NCBI GenBank assembly: GCA_025455865.1
Contig: JALOLS010000021.1
Location: 1-33,711, forward strand
Source: Thermoleophilia bacterium
GTDB lineage: Bacteria; Actinomycetota; Thermoleophilia; Miltoncostaeales; Miltoncostaeaceae
DNA: 33,711 bases
Direction of reading: 5' to 3'
The notes under the pieces were generated by a model. It did no database searches. It was not told the origin of the DNA and saw only the letters and a list, made by a program, of their open reading frames with translations. The first letter of the stretch is position 1. Every line of letters starts with the position of its first letter. The position numbers were made by a program, and so were the translations under genes. Below are positions 6,896-13,582 of the stretch, in pieces.

Positions 6896-8970
6896 GGTCG
6901 GCGCTCTACGAGGGCGTGCTGATGCACGCGCGCACGACCCCGGCGGCGAACGTGTTCCGCTACCCGGTGTGCTTCTACGTCATCGACCTGGACGAGGTCG
7001 GGGAGCTCGACCGGCGGCTGCGCCTGTTCGGCCACAACCGGCCGGCGCCGCTCAGCCTGTACGACCGCGACCACCTGGGTGACCCGGAGCGGCCGATCGC
7101 CGAGAACGTGCGCGACCACCTGGCCGGCCGGGGGGTGGACGCGGCCGGCGGGCGCATCCTCATGCTCACCAACCTGCGGGTGGCGGGCTACGTGTTCAAC
7201 CCGGTGACCTTCTTCTACTGCTACTCGCCCGCCGGCGACCTGCGCTGCGTGCTGGCCGAGGTCGCCAACACCTTCGGCGAGCGCCTGCCCTACCTGCTGG
7301 ACGACCGGGTGCGGGTCCCGTCGGACCGCGGCCACGTCTTCCGGCACGACAAGCGGATGCACGTGTCGCCGTTCTTCGGCCTGGCGCAGGAGTATGAGTT
7401 CCGCCTGACCGACCCGGGCGAGCGGGTGTCGGCGCGGATCGACGTGCACGAGGACGGCGGCCGGGCCTTCCATGCCACGCTGTCGGGGCGCCGGCGCGAG
7501 CTGACCGACCGGACGCTGGCGCGGACCCTCGCGCGCTATCCGCTGATGACCGTGCAGGTCACGGCGCTCATCCACTGGCAGGCGCTGCGGCTCTGGGCCA
7601 AGCGCGTGCCGTTCCACCGCAAGCCGGCGTTCACGCCGGGGGAGGGGTCAGTGCCCGAGCCCAGCCGGTCGTCCGAGCAGACCCCCTCCGCCGCCCCCGC
7701 GCGCCCCCGCGGCCTGCGCCCGGTGCCCGAGGTGCGCCGCAGCCCGCTCGCGCCGCTCGTGCGGTCCGGGATGCTCCGGCTGCTCCGCCGGCCGGTGGGC
7801 GGGGCGGTCGAGGTGGCGACCCCCGACGGGCTGGTGCGGCGCCTGGGCGACCCCGGGGCCGACCGCCGGGTGCGGGTCACCGTGCGCAGCCGCGACCTGT
7901 ACCGGCGGCTGGCGAGCCGCGGGCGCGTGGGGCTCGGGGAGGCCTACCAGGCCGGGGACTTCACCAGCGACGACCTGGTCGGGCTGCTCGAGATCCTGGC
8001 CCGGACCGCCGAGGACGTCCGCCGCCGGCCGCCGGGGTCGTGGCTGGTCCGCCTGCAGGAGCTGCGGCCGCACCTGCCCTCGCCGACCGACCTGGTCCGG
8101 GCCCGGCGCGACATCAAGTACCACTATGACCTGGGGAACGACCTCTACCGGCTCTTCCTCGACCCCTCGCTGACCTACTCGTGCGCCTACTTCGAGCACC
8201 CGGGGCAGCTCCTGGCCGACGCGCAGCAGGCCAAGTACCGGCGCATCTGCGAGAAGCTCCGCCTGGCCGCGGGGGAGCGGGTGCTGGAGATCGGCTGCGG
8301 CTGGGGCGGCTTCGCGCTCCACGCCGCCCGGGAGTGGGGCGCCCGGGTGACCGGGATCACGATCTCGGACGCCCAGGCCCGCGAGGCGCGCCGGCGGGTG
8401 GAGGAGGCGGGGCTGGAGGACCGGGTCGAGATCCGGGTCTGCGACTACCGCGAGCTCGACGGCCGGTGGGACAAGGTCGTGTCCATCGAGATGCTCGAGG
8501 CGGTGGGCGAGAAGCAGCTCCCGGTCTACTTCGGCGCGGTCGACCGGCTCATGGGCCCGGGGGGCGTCGCGTGCATCCAGACCATCGCGGTGCCCGACCA
8601 GCGGCTGGAGCGCTACCGGCGGGGCAACGACTGGATCCGCGAGTACATCTTCCCCGGCGGCTACATCCCCTCCCTCGGCGCGGTGGTCGCCGCGATGACC
8701 ACCGGGTCGGAGCTCTGCGTGGAGGGGGTCGAGAACATCGGCATCCACTACGCCGAGACGCTCCGGGTGTGGCGCGAGACGTTCCTGGCCCGCCGGGACG
8801 AGGTGCTCGCCCTCGGCTTCGACGAGACCTTCGTCCGCACCTGGGAGTACTACCTGGCCTTCTGCGAGGCCGGGTTCCGCACCCGGGCGCTCGCCGACTA
8901 CCAGGTCGTGATGAGCCGGCCGTTCAACGACCGGCTGCCCGAGTACCCGGGCGAGCGCATCAGCTTCTAG
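6892..8970 (+). CDS. DUF1365 protein fused to cyclopropane-fatty-acyl-phospholipid synthase
   Basis: One uninterrupted frame of 692 residues. Residues 1 to about 245 are a DUF1365 domain (SALYEGVLMHARTTP, FNPVTFFYCY, HVSPFFGL). Then comes a Pro/Ser/Ala-rich linker near 250-275, and from about 280 a SAM-dependent cyclopropane synthase: YHYDLGNDLYRLFLD, TYSCAYF, the SAM motif VLEIGCGWGG at 464-473, IEMLEAVG, EYIFPGGYIPS. Cfa enzymes add a methylene from SAM to the double bond of a phospholipid acyl chain at the membrane; the desaturase nearby would supply unsaturated substrate. In the cases I know the two parts are separate neighbouring genes. Codon 253 is TCA, and a GTG with a GGGGGAGG sequence upstream follows at 7651, so a separate Cfa of 439 residues could also be made. 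Start GTG 6892 overlaps the upstream stop. Confidence 0.88.
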   Translation: MRSALYEGVLMHARTTPAANVFRYPVCFYVIDLDEVGELDRRLRLFGHNRPAPLSLYDRDHLGDPERPIAENVRDHLAGRGVDAAGGRILMLTNLRVAGYVFNPVTFFYCYSPAGDLRCVLAEVANTFGERLPYLLDDRVRVPSDRGHVFRHDKRMHVSPFFGLAQEYEFRLTDPGERVSARIDVHEDGGRAFHATLSGRRRELTDRTLARTLARYPLMTVQVTALIHWQALRLWAKRVPFHRKPAFTPGEGSVPEPSRSSEQTPSAAPARPRGLRPVPEVRRSPLAPLVRSGMLRLLRRPVGGAVEVATPDGLVRRLGDPGADRRVRVTVRSRDLYRRLASRGRVGLGEAYQAGDFTSDDLVGLLEILARTAEDVRRRPPGSWLVRLQELRPHLPSPTDLVRARRDIKYHYDLGNDLYRLFLDPSLTYSCAYFEHPGQLLADAQQAKYRRICEKLRLAAGERVLEIGCGWGGFALHAAREWGARVTGITISDAQAREARRRVEEAGLEDRVEIRVCDYRELDGRWDKVVSIEMLEAVGEKQLPVYFGAVDRLMGPGGVACIQTIAVPDQRLERYRRGNDWIREYIFPGGYIPSLGAVVAAMTTGSELCVEGVENIGIHYAETLRVWRETFLARRDEVLALGFDETFVRTWEYYLAFCEAGFRTRALADYQVVMSRPFNDRLPEYPGERISF
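7638..7653 (+). promoter_or_regulatory. Internal ribosome binding site and GTG for a separate Cfa product
   Basis: GGGGGAGG (7638-7645) precedes GTG 7651-7653 by five bases, inside the DUF1365-Cfa frame. The in-frame codon just before the GTG is TCA (7648-7650), one base from TGA. This looks like the former junction between two genes. Confidence 0.45.
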
Positions 8971-8994
8971 CTCGCCCGCGGATCGCCCCCGCGG

Positions 8995-9000
8995 TAGGGT
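8995..9000 (+). promoter_or_regulatory. TANNNT -10 box for the upstream ORF of the propeller gene
   Basis: TAGGGT followed by six bases and then ATG 9007: leaderless geometry. It lies just after the Cfa stop (8968-8970), behind a small CCGCGG/CCGCGG hairpin. Confidence 0.55.
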
Positions 9001-9006
9001 CGACGA

Positions 9007-9099
9007 ATGCCCGGCCCTCTCGTCCCCGCCGCGCCGGCCACCGGCCCGTCGCGCCGGTCACGGCGGATCGCCGCCGGGCGCGCCGGGGGCCGAGCGTGA
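9007..9099 (+). CDS. Leaderless upstream ORF (30 residues) coupled to the propeller gene
   Basis: ATG 9007 lies six bases after the TAGGGT box and opens a 30-residue basic peptide (begins MPGPLVPAAPATG, ends AGRAGGRA; eight Arg). It stops at TGA 9097-9099, which overlaps the GTG start (9096-9098) of the propeller gene. The peptide has no recognisable domain. It may act only as a translated leader, because the propeller start has just a weak G-run and no clear SD. Confidence 0.45.
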   Translation: MPGPLVPAAPATGPSRRSRRIAAGRAGGRA

Positions 9100-10382
9100 T
9101 CCGCGCGGCCGTGCTGAGCGCCGCGCTGGTCCTCGCCCTCCCGGCGGTGGCCGCGGCGGAGGCGTGGCGGGCCATCGAGTTCCGGGCGGGGATCACCGAC
9201 GGGTGCAGCATGAGCGACATCGCGGTCGGTCCCGACGGCAACCTGTGGTTCGCGGAGTACGCCAACGGCGCCGTGGGCCGCATCACCCCCGGCGGGCAGG
9301 TCACCGAGATCCCGGTCTCGGACGGGACCCACGCCTTCCCCTCGGGCATCACCACCGGCCCGGACGGACGCCTGTGGGTGGTCCTGCGCAGCGGCGCGGT
9401 CGTGCGCCTGGGCCTCGACGGCGCCCGCACGACGTTCACCGAGGGGATCACCGGCTTCTCGACGCCGCCGGGGACCCGGAGCATCCCCACCGGCATCACC
9501 GCCGGCCCGGATGGGAACATCTGGTTCGCCGAGCCGGACGGCGCCGTGGGCCGCATCACCCCCGACGGGCAGGTGACCGAGTTCCGCGAGGGCGTGAGCC
9601 AGGTGGACGGGTCCGAGCTGGGATCGGTCATCGACGTGGCCGCCGGCCCGGATGGGAACATCTGGTACACCCACGTCCTCGGGCGCATCGGCCGCATCAC
9701 CCCCGACGGGCAGGTGACCGAGTTCGGCGCGGGAATGAGCCCGCAGGCCATCCCCACCGGGATCGCCGCCGGCCCCGACGGCAACCTCTGGTTCACCGAG
9801 CTCTACGGCGACCGCATCGGCCGCATCACCCCGGACGGGCGCATCACCGAGTTCTCGGCCGGCCTGACCCCGGGGGCCGGGCCCAGCGCCATCGCCCCCG
9901 GCCCGGACGGGGCGATGTGGTTCACCGAGCGCGCCGGGCGCATCGGCCGCATCATCCCCGCCGGGCGCATCACCGAGTTCACCGACGGCATCACCCCCGG
10001 CGCGGACCCGAGCGGCATCGTCATGGGCCCGGACCGGGCGCTGTGGTTCACGACGTTCGATCGCGTCGGGCGCATGGCCCCGGTCGCCGAGGCCGTGCCG
10101 GCGTCGCCCTCACCGCCCGCCCGGCCCGTCGTGCGCCGGGACCGGGTGCCGCCCCGCGTGCGGATCGTGCGCCTGCGCGGCACCCGGGCGACCCTGGTCG
10201 CCTCCGAGCCGGCCACGCTCACCGCCCGGCGCGGCGCCACGCGGCTGCGCATCCGGGTCCGGGCCGGCCGGAGCGTGGTCGTGGTGCCGGCCTGGGTGCC
10301 CGGGGCGGTGTCCGGCGGGATGCGGGTGCGTGCCGTGGACCGGGCCGGGAACGCCGCGCCGGTCACCCTCGCCGGGGTCTGA
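9096..10382 (+). CDS. Secreted seven-bladed beta-propeller, virginiamycin B lyase (Vgb)-like fold
   Basis: 428 residues. The signal peptide is residues 1 to about 20 (VIRAAVLSAALVLALPAVAAA). Seven repeats of about 40-50 residues follow, each with a core like GPDGNLWFTE...GRIGRITPDGQVTEF, the signature of streptogramin-lyase or NHL-like propellers. Residues from about 335 are a Pro-rich linker and a beta-rich, Arg-rich tail (PPRVRIVRLRGTRATLVASEPATLTARRG). Vgb opens streptogramin B lactones, but most proteins with this fold are not antibiotic-resistance enzymes, so only the fold is claimed. The high sequence identity among blades suggests internal duplication. The start GTG 9096 overlaps the stop of the leaderless upstream ORF. 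Confidence 0.8.
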   Translation: MIRAAVLSAALVLALPAVAAAEAWRAIEFRAGITDGCSMSDIAVGPDGNLWFAEYANGAVGRITPGGQVTEIPVSDGTHAFPSGITTGPDGRLWVVLRSGAVVRLGLDGARTTFTEGITGFSTPPGTRSIPTGITAGPDGNIWFAEPDGAVGRITPDGQVTEFREGVSQVDGSELGSVIDVAAGPDGNIWYTHVLGRIGRITPDGQVTEFGAGMSPQAIPTGIAAGPDGNLWFTELYGDRIGRITPDGRITEFSAGLTPGAGPSAIAPGPDGAMWFTERAGRIGRIIPAGRITEFTDGITPGADPSGIVMGPDRALWFTTFDRVGRMAPVAEAVPASPSPPARPVVRRDRVPPRVRIVRLRGTRATLVASEPATLTARRGATRLRIRVRAGRSVVVVPAWVPGAVSGGMRVRAVDRAGNAAPVTLAGV

Positions 10383-10394
10383 CCGCCCGCGCCG

Positions 10395-10411
10395 CCGGCT
10401 CGCTCAGCCGG
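10395..10411. terminator. Small hairpin between convergent genes
   Basis: CCGGCT-CGCTC-AGCCGG lies between the propeller stop (10382) and the stop of the minus-strand CMD-like gene (10404), overlapping the latter. It is a six-bp perfect stem without a T-tract, so it is a weak candidate for a shared terminator. Confidence 0.35.
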
Positions 10412-10733
10412 GCGGGGCTTCGCGGTCGAGGACCTCGTTCACCCAGCCGAAGGCGGCGATGGCCGCCGGGAAGCCGGCGGTGGTGACGGCCAGCAGGACC
10501 ACGTGGCGGATCTCGGCCGGGTCGATGCCCTGGGCGAGCGCCTTGCGGGCATGGGAGCGGACCGCGCCCTCCGACTGCGCGCCGACGGCGATGCCGAGCT
10601 TGGCCAGCCGGCGGGCCCGCTCGTCCAGGGGTCCGGCCTCGTGGAGGCGCCCGGCCAGGTGCTGCTGGGCCTCCCAGACGTCGTGGTGCTCCTCGCGGAA
10701 CCGCTCGTACACGTGGGGAAGGTGTTCGCTCAT
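10404..10733 (-). CDS. Carboxymuconolactone-decarboxylase-like (CMD fold) protein lacking the Cys pair
   Basis: 109 residues, all helical. The centre fits the CMD/AhpD fold (LAKLGIAVGAQSEGAVRSHARKALAQGIDPAEIRHVVLLAVTTAG). AhpD-type members have a CxxC and a His in the helix that here reads QSEGAVRSH, so the His is kept but both Cys are absent, as in decarboxylase-type CMD members. Function is unknown; family members include gamma-carboxymuconolactone decarboxylase and uncharacterised proteins. ATG 10733 is preceded by a strong SD (GGGAGG at 10744-10749 on the minus strand, about ten bases upstream), so this start is preferred over a longer in-frame alternative. Confidence 0.75.
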   Translation of the reverse strand: MSEHLPHVYERFREEHHDVWEAQQHLAGRLHEAGPLDERARRLAKLGIAVGAQSEGAVRSHARKALAQGIDPAEIRHVVLLAVTTAGFPAAIAAFGWVNEVLDREAPPG

Positions 10734-10794
10734 GGGCGCAACCTCCCACCCGGGCGCCGCCCGCGCCAGGGACACCCCGCCCGCCGATGCCGGC

Positions 10795-10812
10795 CGACCG
10801 GACCACCGGTCG
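10795..10812 (-). terminator. Hairpin after the MaoC-like gene
   Basis: CGACCGG-ACCA-CCGGTCG is a seven-bp perfect stem in the gap between the MaoC-like stop (10837) and the CMD start (10733). Just before it on the minus strand is CCCCGCGGGG. No T-tract follows. Confidence 0.35.
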
Positions 10813-10836
10813 CCCCGCCCGCACCTCCCCGCGGGG

Positions 10837-11295
10837 TCAGGGACGGCGGGGGACGAGGATCGCGCACACCAGGTGCTGCGCCTCCTCGCCGCGCTGGTTC
10901 AGCGTCACCAGCCGCACCCGCGCGATGCCCCGGTCCGGGCGCGAGCGCGACGTGCGCACCTCCACGACCTCGCCCTCCACGCGCAGGCGGTCGCCGGGCC
11001 GGACCGGCCCCCAGCGCAGGTCCTCCACGCCCAGGCCCACCAGCCCGCCCCCGATCCGCAGGCCCTCCCGGACCACCAGGCGCATGGTGATGGCCGCGGT
11101 GTGCCAGCCGCTCGCCACCATGCCGCCGAACACCGACCCGCCACCGCCGGCCGGGTCGGTGTGGAAGGGCTGCGGGTCCCACTCGCCGGCGAACGCGGCG
11201 ATGGCCGCCTCGGTGACCTCCATCTCGCCGGTGGCGAAGCGCATGCCGGGTGCGAGGTCCTCCAGCCAGTGCTCGGGGCGCGGGTCGTCGGGCAC
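10837..11295 (-). CDS. MaoC-like (R)-specific enoyl-CoA hydratase / dehydratase family protein
   Basis: 152 residues with a single hot-dog fold domain. The hydratase-2 motif is visible: FAGEWDPQPFHTDP, where Asp and His are the usual catalytic pair, followed by SVFGGMVASGWHTAAITMRL. Members hydrate trans-2-enoyl-CoA to the R-3-hydroxyacyl form, or act as dehydratases in lipid and polyketide pathways. The substrate cannot be told from sequence. GTG 11295 is the chosen start; the open frame extends about 40 codons further upstream, but that part is Arg/Pro-rich and crosses the divergent promoter at 11326. The divergent neighbour starts only 43 bases away. Confidence 0.8.
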   Translation of the reverse strand: MPDDPRPEHWLEDLAPGMRFATGEMEVTEAAIAAFAGEWDPQPFHTDPAGGGGSVFGGMVASGWHTAAITMRLVVREGLRIGGGLVGLGVEDLRWGPVRPGDRLRVEGEVVEVRTSRSRPDRGIARVRLVTLNQRGEEAQHLVCAILVPRRP

Positions 11296-11325
11296 CCGGG
11301 GAGGATGCCAGCCCCGGGGTGGGCG

Positions 11326-11331
11326 TAGTCT
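11326..11331 (+). promoter_or_regulatory. TANNNT -10 box for small secreted protein
   Basis: TAGTCT followed by seven bases (all C/G) and then ATG 11339. The G-run could double as a weak SD, but the spacing suggests a near-leaderless mRNA. Confidence 0.55.
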
Positions 11332-11338
11332 CGGGGGG

Positions 11339-11686
11339 ATGCGCCGCGCCCTCGCCGCCGCCCTCGCCGGCATCGTCCTGACCGCCCTCGCGGGGCCGGC
11401 GCTCGGGCGCACCCGCGCCACCCTGGAGCCCGACCCCGTCCGCGCGGGCGGCGCCCTCCTGGTGCAGGGGACCGGATGGGCGCCCGGGGCGGCGGTGTCG
11501 CTCCTGGCCGGGCCGCCGCGCAGCGAGGGGCTCCCGGTGCGCCGCGTGCGGGCCTCGGCGGCCGGCGCCTTCCGGGTGCGGATCCCCGTGGCCCGCTCGG
11601 CCGTGCCCGGGCGCTACGTGATGGTGGTGTGCCAGCGGTCCTGCCGGGTGAAGGTCACCCTTCCCTTCCGGGTCGTCCGGCGCTGA
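11339..11686 (+). CDS. Small secreted protein with Ig-like fold
   Basis: 115 residues. The signal peptide is MRRALAAALAGIVLTALAGPALG. The mature chain has the pattern of a single Ig-like or IPT-like beta sandwich (LLVQGTGWAPGAAVSLLAG, GAFRVRIPVARSAVPGRYVMVV), with one Cys pair (CQRSC). Similar repeats occur in exported actinobacterial proteins of unknown role. No enzyme motif is visible. Confidence 0.65.
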   Translation: MRRALAAALAGIVLTALAGPALGRTRATLEPDPVRAGGALLVQGTGWAPGAAVSLLAGPPRSEGLPVRRVRASAAGAFRVRIPVARSAVPGRYVMVVCQRSCRVKVTLPFRVVRR

Positions 11687-11706
11687 TCCCCGGGGCCGCG
11701 GTCTCC

Positions 11707-11712
11707 TACGCT
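11707..11712 (+). promoter_or_regulatory. TANNNT -10 box for the 36-residue membrane protein / PPOX pair
   Basis: TACGCT, nine bases before ATG 11722. A second ATG at 11743 has AGGAGG (11732-11737) five bases upstream, so the same transcript could start translation either near-leaderless or by SD. Confidence 0.55.
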
Positions 11713-11721
11713 TCCCTCACC

Positions 11722-11832
11722 ATGACCCCTCAGGAGGCCGAGATGGACCCGGTTGCCACCTTCGCGATCATCTTCGCGGGCGTCGTCTTCCTCGTGTTCC
11801 TGCTCTTCGCCGTCACGTTCGTGCGCGGATGA
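11722..11832 (+). CDS. Tiny single-pass membrane protein (36 or 29 residues)
   Basis: From ATG 11722 the peptide is 36 residues; from ATG 11743, which has a good SD (AGGAGG), it is 29. Both contain one membrane helix (ATFAIIFAGVVFLVFLLFAVTF) and end VRG. The stop overlaps the PPOX start as ATGA (11829-11832), so the two are translationally coupled. Function unknown. Small hydrophobic peptides of this shape can be regulators or subunits of membrane complexes, but nothing here shows which. Confidence 0.6.
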   Translation: MTPQEAEMDPVATFAIIFAGVVFLVFLLFAVTFVRG

Positions 11833-12245
11833 GCGTGATCACGCCGGAGGTGCGGGCGCTCGTCGAGGGCCCCAACTTCGCCCACCTCGCGACCACCGGG
11901 CCGGACGGCTGGCCGTCGGTGGTCGCGGTCTGGGTGGCGATGGAGGGCGACGACATCGTCTTCTCCACCGGCGGCGACGCCGCGAAGGTGCGCCACGTGC
12001 GGCGCGACCCGCGCGTCGCCATCTCCATCGTGAGCCAGGACAACCCGTATGAGCTCGCCCGCATCCGCGGTCGGGTCACCGGCATCCGCACCGAGGGCGC
12101 CGACGCGGTGATGGACGGGATCTCGATGGGGTACACGGGGGCGCCGTTCCCCTTCCGGAGCCCCGGCCGGGTGGTGGTGACCATCCGGCCGGAGCGCGTG
12201 ACCCATCACGTCCTGCCCTTCCGGCACACCCCGCCGGCGGGCTGA
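11829..12245 (+). CDS. PPOX-class F420- or FMN-dependent flavin-fold oxidoreductase
   Basis: 138 residues with a split beta-barrel fold. The N-terminal motif FAHLATTGPDGWPSVVAVWVAMEGDDIVFSTG is typical of actinobacterial pyridoxamine-phosphate-oxidase-like proteins that bind F420, and is followed by AKVRHVRRDPRVAISIV. Family members reduce unsaturated bonds (F420 type) or oxidise pyridoxal phosphates (FMN type); the actinobacterial setting favours F420. It is the second gene of an ATGA-coupled pair with the tiny membrane protein. It is convergent with msrB, with only three bases between the stops. Confidence 0.85.
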   Translation: MSVITPEVRALVEGPNFAHLATTGPDGWPSVVAVWVAMEGDDIVFSTGGDAAKVRHVRRDPRVAISIVSQDNPYELARIRGRVTGIRTEGADAVMDGISMGYTGAPFPFRSPGRVVVTIRPERVTHHVLPFRHTPPAG

Positions 12246-12248
12246 CGG

Positions 12249-12644
12249 CTACCCGCGGTCGCCGAACTCCAGGGACGCGGAGTTGATGCAGTAGCGCAGG
12301 CCCGTCGGGTTCGGCCCGTCGGGGAAGACGTGGCCGAGGTGCGCGTCGCAGGTGGCGCAGCGGACCTCGGTGCGGACCATGCCGTGGCTGCGGTCGGTGT
12401 GGGTGGCGACCCCGCCGGCGTCCATCGGCGCGAAGAAGCTCGGCCACCCGGTGCCCGAGTCGAACTTGGTCCCGCTGTCGAACAGCGGCGCGTCGCAGCA
12501 GACGCACCGGTAGACGCCGTCGCCGTGGTGGTCCCAGTAGGCACCCGAGAACGGCGGCTCGGTGCCCGCCTCCCGGGTGATGTGGTACTGCTCGGACGTC
12601 AGCCGCTCGCGCCAGCCGGCCTCGTCCTCGGGCATGTCGCTCAT
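12249..12644 (-). CDS. msrB: Peptide-methionine (R)-S-oxide reductase
   Basis: 131 residues, normal length for MsrB. Zinc ligands are C47 and C50 (CVCC) and C96 and C99 (CATC). The catalytic Cys119 is in [11 protein letters not shown], and the substrate-pocket motif GWPSF is at 66-70. It reduces methionine-R-sulfoxide in oxidised proteins or as the free amino acid, with thioredoxin as usual reductant. ATG 12644 has GGAGG about five bases upstream, and a TATCCT box (12671-12676) lies 26 bases before it. A longer in-frame start at 12683 would lie upstream of that promoter and is rejected. Confidence 0.93.
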   Translation of the reverse strand: MSDMPEDEAGWRERLTSEQYHITREAGTEPPFSGAYWDHHGDGVYRCVCCDAPLFDSGTKFDSGTGWPSFFAPMDAGGVATHTDRSHGMVRTEVRCATCDAHLGHVFPDGPNPTGLRYCINSASLEFGDRG

Positions 12645-12670
12645 CAGGTCCTCCGGATCGCGGTGACCCG

Positions 12671-12676
12671 AGGATA
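12671..12676 (-). promoter_or_regulatory. -10 box (TATCCT) of msrB, leadered transcript
   Basis: TATCCT on the minus strand predicts transcription starting near 12664, giving a leader of about 20 bases that carries GGAGG. Unlike most first genes in this window, msrB is therefore SD-led. Confidence 0.55.
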
Positions 12677-12702
12677 GGTCCACCGCGGCCCGCCGCGCGG
12701 GC

Positions 12703-13515
12703 CTACCGCGGCCCGATGGAGTCCAGGCGCCCCTTCATGCGCAGCACGGCCTTGGTGTGGAGCTGGCTCACGCGGCTCTCGGTCACCCCGAGGACCTCGC
12801 CGACCTCGCGGAGGGTCAGCCCGTCGTAGTAGTACAGGGACACGACGATGCGCTCGCGCTCGGGCAGGGTGGCGATGGCCTCCGCGAGCACCTCCCGCAC
12901 GGCGGCGTGCTCCTGGAGCTCGGCCGGGTCGCTCGGCCGCTCGTCGGCGATCACGTCGATCATCTCCGAGCCCTCGCCCCCGGCGCCGGGGGTGGACCAG
13001 AACTCGTTCAGGGCGACCAGCGAGGTGCCGGAGATCTGCACCAGGGCCGCCTCGAGCTCGCCGGGGGTGATGCCGACCTCGGCGGCGAGCTCCTCGTCGG
13101 TGGCGGGGCGCCCGAGCCGCTGCTCGAGGGCGACCGACGCCTGCTCGATCTTCCGCTGGCGGTGGCGCAGCGACCGGGGCGCCCAGTCCAGCGCCCGCAG
13201 CTCGTCGATGATGGCCCCCTTGATGCGGGCCATCGCGTACGTCTCGAACCGGATGCCGCGGTCCGGGTCGAAGCGCTCCACCGCGCCCATCAGGCCGATG
13301 ATCCCGTAGGAGATCAGGTCGTCGCCGTCCACGTGGGACGGGAGCGCCGACCCCATGCGCCCGGCCACGTACTTGACCAGCGGCGCGTAGGCCAGGATGA
13401 GCTGCTCGCGGGCCCGCGGGTCGCCGCTCGCGCGCAGGCGGCGCCACAGCGGGCGCATCTGGGCCGGGTCGGGCGCCCAGGCGGGGGCAGGCTTGGCGGG
13501 GTTCCGGGTGGACAC
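12703..13515 (-). CDS. RNA polymerase sigma factor of the FliA/WhiG (sigma-28) family
   Basis: 270 residues from GTG 13515. Region 2 is clear ([50 protein letters not shown]). The linker [17 protein letters not shown] is characteristic of FliA/WhiG. Region 3 is [16 protein letters not shown] and region 4 is [41 protein letters not shown]. Sigma-28 factors drive flagellar and chemotaxis genes; WhiG drives sporulation genes in Streptomyces. No flagellar or anti-sigma gene is in this window, so the regulon is unknown. It is divergent from the aldo/keto reductase, with a palindrome between them. The first 18 residues or so are variable and Pro-rich, so the start is a little uncertain. Confidence 0.92.
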   Translation of the reverse strand: MSTRNPAKPAPAWAPDPAQMRPLWRRLRASGDPRAREQLILAYAPLVKYVAGRMGSALPSHVDGDDLISYGIIGLMGAVERFDPDRGIRFETYAMARIKGAIIDELRALDWAPRSLRHRQRKIEQASVALEQRLGRPATDEELAAEVGITPGELEAALVQISGTSLVALNEFWSTPGAGGEGSEMIDVIADERPSDPAELQEHAAVREVLAEAIATLPERERIVVSLYYYDGLTLREVGEVLGVTESRVSQLHTKAVLRMKGRLDSIGPR

Positions 13516-13555
13516 GGCACGTCTGCATCGGGTCCGCGCGCGCGGGCCTTGAGCG

Positions 13556-13576
13556 CCGGCGTGGCGCCGGTAGCCT
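13556..13576 (+). promoter_or_regulatory. Palindrome and TANNNT -10 box in the sigma factor / AKR divergent region
   Basis: TAGCCT (13571-13576) is six bases before ATG 13583, so the reductase is leaderless. Directly against the box lies a perfect inverted repeat CCGGCG-TGG-CGCCGG (13556-13570), in the -10/-35 spacer region. It could be an operator acting on one or both divergent genes. That is inference from position only. Confidence 0.45.
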
Positions 13577-13582
13577 GCCGCC

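Noticed and set aside
9096-10382. Streptogramin resistance (virginiamycin B lyase)
   Set aside because: Only the propeller fold is supported; many exported propellers have this repeat, and I cannot confirm the catalytic residues.
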